From Fragilaria crotonensis (lineage: Eukaryota > Bacillariophyta > Fragilariophyceae > Fragilariales > Fragilariaceae), in contig JAKSYS010000182.1 in NCBI GenBank assembly GCA_022925895.1, forward strand, positions 1-64,000: a stretch of 64,000 nt of DNA, in the 5' to 3' direction. The notes beneath the pieces are model-generated. The model was not told the DNA's origin, ran no database searches, and was given only the letters and a program-made list of their open reading frames with translations. Below, one piece after another: positions 32,668 through 43,395 of the stretch. Position numbers and translations under genes: made by a program. Positions within the stretch are counted from its first letter, which is position 1. Every line of letters starts with the position of its first letter.

Positions 32668-32893
32668 TTGTAGTATCTAGTTACATGCATTGCTTCAAAA
32701 GAATGATTCACGTACTATGCTTGCTTACTCCTACTACCTTTCGTTCACAACTGCTGGCGGTGGTCACATTTGTAGTATGAATCTCATGAGGTTGCTCGTC
32801 ACGTTTGTTTAAATCTCATGACGTCCTTCGTCTTGCTTCTTAACTAAACAATCAATCCTAAACCTGTTTTCTTCCGTTCCTCCTCCTCGTCCC

Positions 32894-34717
32894 TCAAGCC
32901 TTCTTCCTGTGGTGCTCCTTTGCGACAACAGCCTCATGATGTGGAACTCGTCCTCGTGCAATGTTCTTCAAGAAAACGGCGTCGCCGAGACTTGTCATCT
33001 TACCAGTTTCGTCGACGATAGGATAGTGTTCATCATCGGTGTCGAACCTATCCATGAAGTTCTCCCACAAATAGCGCATAGGACGTCCATCTGGCGTTGT
33101 CTTTTTCCCATCCTTGAAGGAATACTTCATGCCTATCATTTTGCCATTCCTATCAACGATCGGAAACAAATCCTTGTCTTCACAATCCCAGAAATTGTCG
33201 TTGCCATTGGTGTCGTCAGAACCAAGCACTACTGGTGGTCCGTGAAGAGACTCCTCGGAACTATCAGACGACGATTCGTCATCGACGCAATCGTTGTTGT
33301 TGTCACAATTGTCCTGTTTCTCGTTGTCATGTTCACTACCGCATATGTTGATGCTGGCTGCATCGCCGTCATCATCGTCGAGAACAACCTCCTCGTCTAG
33401 TACAGACTTGGTCTTCTTCATCACGGTGGTGTCGTGGCGTCGATGCACATCGTCATCATTAGTATCGTCGTTGTTGCAAACCCTTGTCCTCTTGTTACTA
33501 CGACCATTACAAGCAGTCGAAGGATCACAAACGTCGGTCTCATAAGTGTCAAAAACAGGAAGAGAGGCGAAGGCACTACGCATTTTTTCGGCATACAGGT
33601 GTGCTGGAATGTACGGTTTCATCTTTTCCAACGCAGCCATTGTTCTCTCGATCTCGTCCAGCTTCCCCATTCGCCTGTTCAGCAAGTGTTGGTTTGCGTG
33701 GGTTGTGGAAATCAGGATCTTGGCATCGTTCACCCTCTTCTCCTCTTCCTCTGCTGCTGAGTCAGCAAATTCAGAGCCGCCACTGACATTTGCTGCAGCT
33801 TTCAGTCCTCCACCACGACCAACACTGGAAGTAGACAGACACGACAAAGATGACGACGTTTTGGTGGCGTTTGAAATGTTTATAGAACGTGGCGGACCCC
33901 TGTTCTCCTTGTTCTTATCTCGTTTCTTCTTCAAGAGGCTGACCTGTTTCTGGTGCCTGAGTTCTGCGCGCGAGGCAGGAGTGTTGGCAGGATCAGACAT
34001 GACAGAAGCAACATGCAACGCAAGCTGTGGATCGCGACGAAAATCTTTGACCAATAAACCAAAGTGCCATGGGGATTTAGTGTACTCCCAGTGGTGAGGG
34101 GGGTGCATCTCCTCAATTTCCTCGGCAGTGTACTTTGGGGCACCACCTCTAGTCTTGCATCTTCCCATTTCAGACCGGTACGCCTTGACATAAACGTCAT
34201 TGCAGCTTTCATGAAACCCGCGACCAGACTTCATTGTCACCAAGTCTTTTGGAAAGTACTGCAACACCTCCCTGCGAATTTTGGCCCGTGAGTCGTAGTA
34301 ATACCGCCAGAGAGAGTGTGCCGGCATAGGTTCACCTTTCTTCTGGAAAGAGTGACAAAAAAATTCACGAGCATCCTTGTTGAAATGTTCCACATCAAGT
34401 TCCTCGATTGCATTGTAGTAAATCTCCAAGCACTCCCTCTCCATCTCCGGTTTCTTTGATGACTTTAACTTGCTGACTCTTGATCCAGCATAGAAGGCAA
34501 GCACAGCCTTGCACGCACTCCAACGTACTTGTAAAATTTGTCCTCCGCAGTAATGTACCATCTTCTCCGAGAGACTGAAATCATCATTATCGCCAAGCGT
34601 CAGGTCGTAGTTGTCCACAAATTCTCCTTCTTGTTCGTCCTCTACGTTGACAAGAGAAGCAGAAGAATCCCCCTGATGGACAGGGGAAATGGATTTGTCA
34701 GCACCGTCCGTCGTCAT
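32894..34717 (-). CDS. Partner protein of Harbinger element 1, unknown family
   Basis: An uninterrupted 607-residue frame, convergent with the transposase. The N-terminal half is a globular region (HYCGGQILQVRWSACKAVL, SLWRYYYDSRAKIRREVLQYFPKDLVTMKSG) ending in a helical basic segment (KKKRDKNKENRG). A low-complexity acidic middle and two related C-terminal motifs follow (FPIVDRNGKMIG and YPIVDETGKMTS). PIF/Harbinger elements usually pair the transposase with a Myb/SANT-like DNA-binding protein; I do not see a clear SANT motif here, so it may be a different DNA-binding partner. No break is seen. Confidence 0.65.
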   Translation of the reverse strand: MTTDGADKSISPVHQGDSSASLVNVEDEQEGEFVDNYDLTLGDNDDFSLSEKMVHYCGGQILQVRWSACKAVLAFYAGSRVSKLKSSKKPEMERECLEIYYNAIEELDVEHFNKDAREFFCHSFQKKGEPMPAHSLWRYYYDSRAKIRREVLQYFPKDLVTMKSGRGFHESCNDVYVKAYRSEMGRCKTRGGAPKYTAEEIEEMHPPHHWEYTKSPWHFGLLVKDFRRDPQLALHVASVMSDPANTPASRAELRHQKQVSLLKKKRDKNKENRGPPRSINISNATKTSSSLSCLSTSSVGRGGGLKAAANVSGGSEFADSAAEEEEKRVNDAKILISTTHANQHLLNRRMGKLDEIERTMAALEKMKPYIPAHLYAEKMRSAFASLPVFDTYETDVCDPSTACNGRSNKRTRVCNNDDTNDDDVHRRHDTTVMKKTKSVLDEEVVLDDDDGDAASINICGSEHDNEKQDNCDNNNDCVDDESSSDSSEESLHGPPVVLGSDDTNGNDNFWDCEDKDLFPIVDRNGKMIGMKYSFKDGKKTTPDGRPMRYLWENFMDRFDTDDEHYPIVDETGKMTSLGDAVFLKNIARGRVPHHEAVVAKEHHRKKA

Positions 34718-35242
34718 CTTGAGGGTTCTTGTAACCTTTCACTTGTTGATTGGAATCCAAATGCGTAGGATGTATTCATAGACAAGAATGCTGCGATCCT
34801 ATGCATACTACAGTACTACACTATACGATGCTATAAACTCCGCTGTGTCTGACAGAAATACAAATTCAAAAAGTGGGCGCCAATATGCGCAAAGGGACCA
34901 GTTACAAATGCCGATCCGTGATTTGACGTCATGTGTTCGTATAGGTGTTTGCTGTGTCTGCTTCAGACACAAACGGACCTTCGCTAAGATTACGTCTAAG
35001 TAGTAGAGGGTGGTGATTTTGGAAAACGAAAACAAATTTGTTATATGTTGTAATAATTGGTTCATGGACAACTTCCTATTTCCCATACATGACATACATG
35101 CGTGGATGTGTGTCATGCTGTCTGCATGGAAGCGGGGTCTACTAGTAGAGTACTACCTGGTAGAGCTTCTACCGGTAGTACAGTAGCGTTAGAGCATGTC
35201 TTATCGTTGGGGGTATAAAAGTCAAATTTTATACCCCGGGTA

Positions 35243-35251
35243 TAAAATTTA
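35243..35251 (+). repeat. MITE target site duplication, left copy
   Basis: TAAAATTTA, repeated at 36070-36078 on the other side of the MITE. The 9-bp size points to MULE transposition. Confidence 0.8.
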
Positions 35252-36069
35252 GGGGAAATTACAATATCACGCATTTTTTTGCCACTTTGCAATATAGTAC
35301 AATGACTTACTATCCACAAATTCGTATTTAACTATATACTACATTTGCGTTTGTATTTTACAATATCACGCATTCTTTCGTCAACATTTTTTAAATCACG
35401 AATTCCTACAGGTCTTCCATAAGCAACCGCAATTTGCCTATTATTAGGAATTCAATTTTATCAATGACCCGGAATGTCTTAAAAATGAAATTCCAATCGG
35501 TGTCACATTTCTTAAAAGCAAAGTTCCAAAGGGTGTCACATTTCAGGATTCTGTCTGGTGTTTGAGAAATAAAATTCCCATTGATGTCGCACTGCATACG
35601 GGAAATTTGTGTAGAATACTGTCATCTTGCAACAAGCACATCATCAAGAGGTGTTGTATTCATGAGCAAACATTGATGATGTGCCTCTAAACCAAATTAT
35701 GACCGCTATGCAGGGTTAGATATGAGGAAGTTCCAAGCAGATGATGGCTTGGGAGTAAAAGCATTGGACGTGAAATGAAAGAGAAAGCAACCATGATGCA
35801 ACAATCATCAGTTGTAATTTTTTATGTGCGTTACAAGACGGTGTACCATGCTGTCCGTGGAGGTCGAGCATGGCAGGCGACAAAAGCGTGATACTATAGT
35901 AAAAGATGGCAAAAGAATGCGCGATATTGTAAATGCTTCTTTTCAAAATGCGTGATATTGTAAAATACAAACGCAAATGTAGTATATAGTTAAATACGAA
36001 TTTGTGGATAGTAAGTCATTGTACTATATTGCAAAGTGGCAAAAAAATGCGTGATATTGTAATTTCCCC
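35252..36069 (+). mobile_element. MULE-type MITE nested in Harbinger element 2, 818 bp
   Basis: Terminal inverted repeats of 123 bp (35252-35374 and 35947-36069) read identical by eye and are bounded by the exact 9-bp duplication TAAAATTTA. The tip GGGGAAATTACAATAT resembles the GGGGAAATTGCAATTT tip of the 5.4-kb MULE at 8620, and both share TTGCAATATAGTAC and GTACAATGAC just inside. It has no transposase. The perfect arms suggest recent insertion, later than the host Harbinger element. Confidence 0.88.
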
Positions 36070-36078
36070 TAAAATTTA
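36070..36078 (+). repeat. MITE target site duplication, right copy
   Basis: TAAAATTTA, identical to 35243-35251. Confidence 0.8.
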
Positions 36079-36233
36079 GACCCTCGTAAAAAAATAAAAA
36101 TACGCAATTCTTATCGTAACCGCCGTATACCCGGACGTTACCACAAAATAATATCTATGTCATCGTCACACTACTATGCCTTCACATCAATCGAACACTC
36201 CTTTCATTCTTGAGCAGACAATCATCATTCACA

Positions 36234-37778
36234 ATGGATAATGATGGCAGTGATAATAATGATATGGATGAGGTTCTTGATTGGGATGATGATGATGACT
36301 CTGAAATGATGGCTGCGGCGGTGTTGGTAGTGGTGAACAACAACGTAGCAATCATGAATATGATGATCAAGACCAAATGCGGATGATTAATGACGTCATT
36401 ACGCCAAATCAAGACTACAGACGGCAGCCAAGACAGGCCAAAGCTTTATTCCGTCACAATGAAGCTGTCTGGTGCATTCAAAGGGATTTCCTCGGTATTC
36501 CAGGTGATCCGACGACACCTATTTTCAAAGACAGCAGTTTCGAGATGTTCTTCCGATTGTCGCGGACCCGAGTTCAGAGAATTTTTGAAGACGTCATGCG
36601 TGCTGGTCTTCCCTTTTATGCACATCAAGTAGATGCTACTGGCAGGAAGGGGGCATCACTGGAATCGAAAATCCTCTTGCCACTGAAAATGTTTGCGTAT
36701 GGAACTGCCGAACATGCGTTTTCGGACTACTTTCAAATGTCGAAGGCTCTGGCATCAAAATGTTGCGAAGAATTTGCGAACATGATGCGATGTATTTATA
36801 GTGAAGAGTACCTTCGAATCCCAGATGCAAATGACTTGAAAAGTATAACAAAGCTACACCAGGAAGTTCATGGAGTTCGTGGTATGTTCGGTTCCCTTGA
36901 CTGCATGCACACGCGATGGAAGAATTGTCCTAAGGCATGGCAGCAATCATTCAAGTCCGGAAAAGAAAGTGGTGGTCCGACAGTTGTGCTTGAGGCATTG
37001 TCAGACTATCATTTGTGGTTCTGGCAATGCCTCTTTTGGATATGCCGGTTCATTGAATGATCTCAACATTTTGAACCTGTCGCCACTGTTGGAGTCATTG
37101 GTGGACGGCACTTTCACATCACTTGAAGAGACAGCAAATCTTGTTCCGTTTGAAGTTGATGGTGAGGCATTCAATAGATTGTATGCTCTTGTGGATGGGA
37201 TATATCCTCCGTATTCCCGGTTTGTGAAAGGGATTCAGGTTCCAGTCAGTGCTTCGGAAAAGGCGTTCACTGCATGGCAGGAGGCTGCACGAAAGGACAT
37301 TGAAAGAGCGTTTGGAGTGCTTCAGTGTCGCTTTCAGGTAATGGCTCGACCTTTTCATGCTCATTCCCTTGTCAAAATGAGCAACACCGTGTCGGCCTGT
37401 TTGATTATGCATAACATGTGCGTGTCGGATAGGGTGATGGATGGAAATGTGTATGCAGTTTATGATCCGTCGGCGCACAACGATAACGATGAACAAATAA
37501 CAATATGTGATGTTTTTGATGCCATTGCCAACGAAAACTTGGACTATCGTCGTCGTCAACGACACGAGGCTGAGGCTGCTGAGGAGACTGAAAACTACTA
37601 CGAGGAAATGGTGCAGGCTCGTATTGGACTTGCAAATGCTGGAAACGAATTCGTTGTGCAACATATGCTTGCTCGACAAGCTAATTGGAAGGAACTGAAT
37701 GACAGGTACGAACATGGTCGTCTTCATGCTGCGCTAAAGCGATTGAAAGGACAAGAATCATACTACGACGACCAGTAG
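36234..37778 (+). pseudogene. PIF/Harbinger transposase of element 2, frameshifted
   Basis: An acidic N-terminus begins at 36234 (MDNDGSDNNDMDEVLDWD) in one frame and the main body starts at 36377 in another. The body carries FEMFFRLSRTRVQRIFEDVM, ESKILLPLKMFAYG, GMFGSLDCMHTRWKNCP (first Asp), FGYAGSLNDLNILNLSP (second Asp) and ARKDIERAFGVLQCRFQVM (Glu), ending LMIMHNMCV-like and an acidic/coiled tail. An extra C near 37025 moves VVLEALSDYHLWFW out of frame with NASFGYAGSLND. So at least two frame changes are present, although the catalytic triad is conserved. Confidence 0.85.
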
Positions 37779-37830
37779 CACTAGTAGTAGTAGTTACGTT
37801 TCGTTTCTAAAATTGTTGAAACACCTACAT

Positions 37831-39189
37831 TTAATCACCATTACTGTTACTGCTGCTGTCGTCGTCCTCCGAACCTTTCTTGTTGTTGCTTTTCTTTTGA
37901 CGTGCTGCTGGCGCATTTGTATCCATCACCTCAATCGCTGAGTACATTTCGGACGATGCATCGAGCACGTCGATTGATGAGGGTGGTACGTTATCAGCAG
38001 GAGGACGTGCAATCATACTACCCTCCTCCATACGAGCGAGAAGTGCAAGGCCCTTTTCCTTCTCACCATTGGCGAAGTACATTTCCGCCATCCGCATCCA
38101 TTTGTCCTCCGTTTTGGCTTGTAGTACCCGCTGCTTGAGGTCCGCGTTTGCCTTGAAGGCAGCAACCAGATCCTGGGTCACTCCCATAATGCTCTCGGTG
38201 GCGGCGGCAAAAGTCCCTGGCATTGAAGCAACACTAGCACTCTGCTTATTCGTTCTTGCTGTCTCTACTTCCAATTTCGCCAATTTCTTGGCTTTCTTCA
38301 TTCCAATCGGTCTGGCCATGTTACTGCCTTGTGCTGCTGGTGCATCATTGTTGACTCTCTTCTTCTTTGTTCGTCCTTCCTGCTGCTGGTGCTTGCTTAC
38401 ACCCGTCGGAGGAGTCGTAGCTACCACAGCATTACTCTGGCAACCCATGCTGCTGCTGTCATCATCTGCTGCGGCACCGACGCCCAAGTAAGAGGAAGGT
38501 GATGAGTCATTCAGCACAAGCATGGGATCGAATTTTGGTAACTTGTGCAATATTGGAACACACTTGGCATACTTAAATGGTTCGCCAACTTCCTCCTTGT
38601 ACAAGTTACCAGCTTCCTCGATGTAGTTGTCTTCGTTCCATCCGCTTCGTTTCACTGACTTCAATTGCCGGTAAAACTTGTTCCAAATCTGGACCGATTT
38701 GCTTATCGTCTTCTTCCACCGCTGCTCAATGGAATCCTTGTTCCGAACAGGAATCTCCACACCATTGTCGGCAAGGTACTTTTCGGAGAGGATGACATAC
38801 TTCTCGAGAACTCGGGTCCAGAAGGCGTCTGCCTTCTGACCAACACCCTTAATTGGATCGACCGAAACATTGACGTATGCGCATGCGATAAGATAATCTT
38901 CGTCCTCAGAGTAATTTGCTTGCCTCTTTGTTGCTCCAGCAGCACCACCAGCATGCGGGGCAGCGGACAACAAGGCCTTCGAGGTCTTTGTCTTCGTTTT
39001 CTTCGTCGTCGCGGATGTGCTCGTTTTATGAGTACTCGAAGGTGCTGCTCTCTTTTTGTCATTAACCCCTCCTGTTGCACCACTTTCCTTTTCATTTGCT
39101 ACAATGCGTGGCGAGCGCCTAGGTGAAAAAGGGACATGAGGAGTGGTGGTGCCTTCTTGATGAGGATTTCCTGGTGGACTTGTTGCCAT
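37831..39189 (-). CDS. Myb/SANT-like DNA-binding partner of Harbinger element 2
   Basis: An uninterrupted 452-residue frame convergent with the transposase. A trihelix/SANT-like region lies at about residues 90-200 (NYSEDEDYLIACAYVNVSVDPIKGVGQKADAFWTRV, IEQRWKKTISKSVQIWNKFYRQL). It is preceded by Ser/Thr/Lys-rich low complexity and followed by a coiled-coil segment (MKKAKKLAKLEVE, EMYFANGEKEKGLALLARM). Such proteins bind element ends and bring the PIF transposase into the nucleus. No break seen. Confidence 0.78.
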   Translation of the reverse strand: MATSPPGNPHQEGTTTPHVPFSPRRSPRIVANEKESGATGGVNDKKRAAPSSTHKTSTSATTKKTKTKTSKALLSAAPHAGGAAGATKRQANYSEDEDYLIACAYVNVSVDPIKGVGQKADAFWTRVLEKYVILSEKYLADNGVEIPVRNKDSIEQRWKKTISKSVQIWNKFYRQLKSVKRSGWNEDNYIEEAGNLYKEEVGEPFKYAKCVPILHKLPKFDPMLVLNDSSPSSYLGVGAAADDDSSSMGCQSNAVVATTPPTGVSKHQQQEGRTKKKRVNNDAPAAQGSNMARPIGMKKAKKLAKLEVETARTNKQSASVASMPGTFAAATESIMGVTQDLVAAFKANADLKQRVLQAKTEDKWMRMAEMYFANGEKEKGLALLARMEEGSMIARPPADNVPPSSIDVLDASSEMYSAIEVMDTNAPAARQKKSNNKKGSEDDDSSSNSNGD

Positions 39190-39677
39190 AGTAGTAGTGG
39201 TTGTGCATTCCTGTTGTGATTGAATGTGATGAATCTTTCAGAACGAAATCTTGACGACAAGCAATCTCTGGTATACAGATGGTGTGAAAATTCAAGTAGA
39301 AACTGTTCATTTTACCACCGGAGCCAATGATACAGTATTATACCCCGAGGGTGCAAAAATTTATACCTAGGTATAAATTTCGAGAATTTATACCTAGGTA
39401 TAAAAAAAAGTCTAAAATTTGACCCCCCCGAAATCCTTATACCCCCCTCATAAGAATTGCGTTTTTGAAATTTTTTCGAAACACGATTGACTTATACCCA
39501 TGATAAGACTTGCTCTTTAGGATCATATTTCATATTTTATGCATACTGTTTGTGCTGTACTCCAGTAGTTTGTATGACGTAATTGTAGACATGTACAGAG
39601 AAGTGTGCGACCTAAAAAGCATATGTTCATACATGTACAATTCTATGCAGACTGTCCCTTCGGTTCTAAACACGGTA

Positions 39678-42600
39678 TGGCTGGATGCAGGTTTTGTGAA
39701 TTTAGGGTAGCCTGAGTAGAGCCGGTACGCTATTTATTTAGTTGATCGCCAACATGCATGGCTTCATCTCGCCGATTGTCACACTTCATTGTTGTCAATC
39801 TTTACAATTCATTATCTCGTGATCCATTGTGTCTCCCGCGTGCACTAATATCTCTAAAGCTTCGTTACGAGCACGATGAGTGGTAGCAGCGTCGGTGCAC
39901 GCGGCAAACGCAACGGATCAGTTTTTATATTATCTTGCGTTCGAAGGGTTTTCTGTGATCGGGCACTTCATGGGCGATGGTTGCCAGCAGAACAACTGTG
40001 CACGTACATGCACATGAAGTTCAATGTTGGCGAGGATATCAAGTTCACCTTACCCACAATGATGCGAGTAATAAACAAGGTCTTTCCTCTCACAAGTTCG
40101 TTGGAGCCAAACATCATTGAAGGTGCTTCTGGTGAAGTGCAGCTCCAAGTTTTCCGACATACATTTCAAAACCGAACTCGGCGCTATTTCTTCTGGGTGA
40201 CAGCACAGGTTGGAGTGGTACCGTCTCTGCCTTCACAGCTTAGTGCCACAGTGTGGGAACAAGATCATGTTTTAACAAGGCTGCTTGCAGGCAGTCGCGA
40301 GCAGCCATTGGAGATCAACATGAGCATAGAGCCAGAACCGAAGCGACAGAAGGGTTTGTTGCCGGTGGCTATGGCAAGTTCTCTTGACACTGTTACAACT
40401 GATAATGCATCACCAGCACCTCTTCATACTAACACCGCTGAATCTGTTCTGTTGACAGAAGTGACAGCAAATTGGTGGGACTCCGGCGATGCTCGACGTC
40501 TTTTTGCACCATGCACTATCCTCTATGGGACTGATTGCGATGTGAAAGAAATTGTCATGGAACGCATCGAAATATTGGAGTCTGTGAATCGTGCAGCCAG
40601 TAACTGGAAGAATGTTGTTGATACAAGGATGGGCGGTACATTCAAGAGCCACTACTCTGAGGCCGATGTGTTCTCACTACGATACAGGAGTATGTATTTG
40701 GCGCTGGCACTTAAGCAATTTGTGCTGAATGTCACCGGGGACTTGAGAATTCAGTGGACTTGGAAGCGCTGCCTGAATTATGCCATTGAAGCCATGAACG
40801 ACATCGGAGTTGAGTTCTATTCAAGCTTCTCAACACTGTCAAGATGGCACAGAAAGTTTGCTCGCCATCGGTATTACTTCTACAAGGTACCAGAGGCTAA
40901 GACAGTCTGCCCACGCTTCTTTGTTGACAATCCAGATGCGATGGAGGCATTCAAGAATCATGGAATCGCTAACATTAAAGACTTACGGGTTGAAATGATG
41001 CTTGAGTATGTTCATAATGAGCTTGTTCCGAAGCTGATGGTGAAACGCGATGGGTGTTTGTTGAACGATGATGGTGATCACCGCGATGCTGTTTTAGGAG
41101 AAGAAGTAGAAGCCGTAACTCCTTCAACTAAAGAAGCATTTTTACAATCATATGGTTTGTCAAGCTTAAGCATTACAACTATGGCTCGGTGGATGCATGC
41201 TTGCGGCTTTAGGTATAAGAAGCGCGAGAAGCATTACTTTGTCGATGGTCATGAAAGACCAGAAACAATTGCATACAGACCCGTGTTCACGATTAAGTAC
41301 CTTAGTTATGAGATACGAGCTCATCGCTGGCTACAGATGACATTGACGGAGTCAAAAGAATTAGAATCAAAAGGAAGTATCACAAAAAACTGTGGTTTTA
41401 ACTACATTGGCGACGATGGCATCGATATGGTTGAATACCACATTGATGCATCCTATGAATTCGAGGAGCGACTGCAGTTTCTTCCATTTGGAGGCAATCT
41501 TAGCGTCCGCAAGCCCATTGGCTCTAAAACAGTTATTGTATTGGGTCAGGACGAAGCAATCTTTAAACAGTTTTTATTTGTTACAAAGATGTGGGTGGGT
41601 CCTAGCGGTGAGCGTCCACTTCTCCCAAAAGATGAAGGAACTGAACCATGATCTCAACATTCGTATGTCGAGAACATGGACTCATCAGAGAGATAAGTGC
41701 TGAGATCCTAGATGAAGTGAATACTCAACGAGCAGGCCAGCATTATGCTGATCCAGAGGCAGCCATCGAGATCCTCGGAAACTCACACAAAAGACCACTA
41801 ACACCAGACAAGTCTCCGTTTCTTCTCTTCTTCGAGTACGGCGAGAACCGAGAAGGATATTGGGCATACAACAACATGGTGCTCCAGTTTGAGGATGTTA
41901 TTGACGTCCTCAAAGTGATGCATCCAGCATACGACTTCGTCTTCTTATTCGACCATAGTGCTGGCCACGCAAAACAGAGACCAGACGGTCTTAATCAGCA
42001 CCGAATGAATAGATCCTTCGGAGGAAAGGCTGCTCCAATGCGCAGTACCATTATTCTTCGGGAACAGGGATATCTCGGAACGTTTCCTCGGATTCTGGAG
42101 CCCGGCGACACCCAGGATCTTGTATACTCTTCCACAGATCCTGGTCCCTTTTGGATGTCTAGTAGCGAGAGGGAAGAAAGTCGACTCGACCAACAACTTG
42201 GAACTGTCACAGTTGTCAAGCTGAAGACACCGGAGTTAATAGCAAAGTTGTCAGAGCATGGTGTTGCGGACGATACGGTTGGAAAAAATACAAGGCAGTT
42301 GAAGGACCTTTGTGCTCAGCATGGAATCGCAACTGTCAAAACAGTGTCGAATTCATTGGAGCGAAACCGATCTGAATTGGAGATTGAACTTAGAGGAAGG
42401 GGAGTGGTCACAAAAGGAAAGAACAAACGCGAGTTAGTTCAATTATGCGAGCAACATCAAATTGCAATAATGAAAACAGTCGACAAAATCAAGGAAGGAT
42501 GGGAGGGAAAAACAAAAGGATTGTTGCAGATCCTTTGGGAACGCGGCTTGCTCGATGCTTCCAATTTAAAACACTATTCTCTCACCGGTAAGAAGGATGA

Positions 42601-43281
42601 CCTCGGGACCATTGATAACACAACAAGCTTGAGGCATATAATGGGCATGTGCGATGATTTCCTCAATGAGGAGGGAATGCTGCAGCACATCGCAAACAAT
42701 CTTGGAGTGACAGTCCTCTTGACACCAAAGTGTCATGCCGAGCTCGCAGGCGAGGGTGTGGAGTATATCTGCCTGTGCAAAGGGCGCCTACAGAAACATG
42801 AGCCTCAAACAGAAAAGAGGCAAGGACAATTTCAAGGCTAGCGTTAGATTCTGCCTGTCAGAAGAAGTTATCACAAAGGTGAGAATTAGAAAATTTGCGA
42901 GGCGAGCAAGGCAATACCTGATGGCGTATCATGCAATCGATACGTACCAAGTGGACGAACAAACACAACAGGACTGCACAACCCACGGCCCAGTTGCACT
43001 AACGAAGCTGATCTGTCAGTTCAAGACTCACCGTTGCACATTCGACTTCGATCACAAGTTCATTATGGATGCATGATGAAGAAGCTCATAATGAAGTGCG
43101 TTTGTTCTTGAGTTGTTTGTTCTTTTTGTTGCGACGAACAACAAAAGATATCATGTATATAAATATACATCATCGTAGGTAGTGGAAGTACACATCATTA
43201 ATCGATTTTTAGATTACTAAATTAATTTCATACCAGAGGTACTGCGGGCTACCCGAAAGACTATTTTCCTGCATCCGGCCA
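39678..43281 (+). mobile_element. Tc1/mariner-like DNA transposon, 3.6 kb
   Basis: Inverted ends TGGCTGGATGCAGG (left) and CCTGCATCCGGCCA (right) extend imperfectly through GGGTAGCC, each flanked by TA (39676-39677 and 43282-43283), the target duplication of IS630/Tc1/mariner elements. One long transposase, read in three frames, fills the element on the + strand. Confidence 0.8.
39876..43076 (+). pseudogene. Large Tc1/mariner-like transposase with SAP-like repeats, two frame changes
   Basis: Frame 1 (39876-41651) holds an N-terminal DNA-binding-like region, a helix-turn-helix-like middle (TLSRWHRKFARHR, TTMARWMHACGFRYKK) and VLGQDEAIF, the first catalytic Asp. Frame 2 (41648-42841) continues with REHGL, GENREGYW, FLFDHSAGHAK (second Asp, residue 102 of this frame), then about 270 residues including tandem SAP-like motifs (ELIAKLSEHGV..GKNTRQLKDLC, ELEIELRGRGV..GKNKRELVQLC), then TPKCHAELAGEGVEY (Glu). 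Frame 3 (to 43076) ends RNMSLKQKRGKDNF and RKFARRARQYL. Frame changes lie near 41645 and 42775. It belongs to the large DDE endonuclease group also seen in fungi and algae. Confidence 0.82.
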
Positions 43282-43395
43282 TATAGAGTATGCATACAAA
43301 TACAATGGACGACGTAGGTCGAGTACAGGAGCTGCCTTCAGATTTCAGATACAGTTCTCGCTGTCATCATACTGAGAACGCTGAATGCTGAGCAC

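Larger units (their letters stand above)
30657..34991 (+). mobile_element. PIF/Harbinger element 1, 4.3 kb
   Basis: Ends share AATCTTAGCGA followed by a GTTTGTG-containing stretch on both sides (left from 30657, right to 34991, inverted). A strong hairpin (arms about 30783-30809 and 30841-30867, GAGTTTGGGCACAGCATTTTTG) lies near the left end. Two convergent genes are present: a DDE_Tnp_4 transposase on + and a 607-residue partner on -. This two-gene layout is typical of PIF/Harbinger. The target duplication is not clear. Confidence 0.72.
35192..39516 (+). mobile_element. PIF/Harbinger element 2, 4.3 kb, with a nested MITE
   Basis: Ends are GAGCATGTCTTATCGTTGGG (left) and an inverted GAGCAAGTCTTATCATGGG (right), each next to GGTATAA-type subterminal repeats (ATACCCC, CCTAGGTATAAA). 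TTA at 35189-35191 and 39517-39519 may be the 3-bp target duplication usual for PIF/Harbinger. It carries a + strand transposase and a - strand Myb/SANT-like partner. An 818-bp MULE-type MITE is inserted near its left end. Without that insert it would be about 3.5 kb. Confidence 0.75.
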
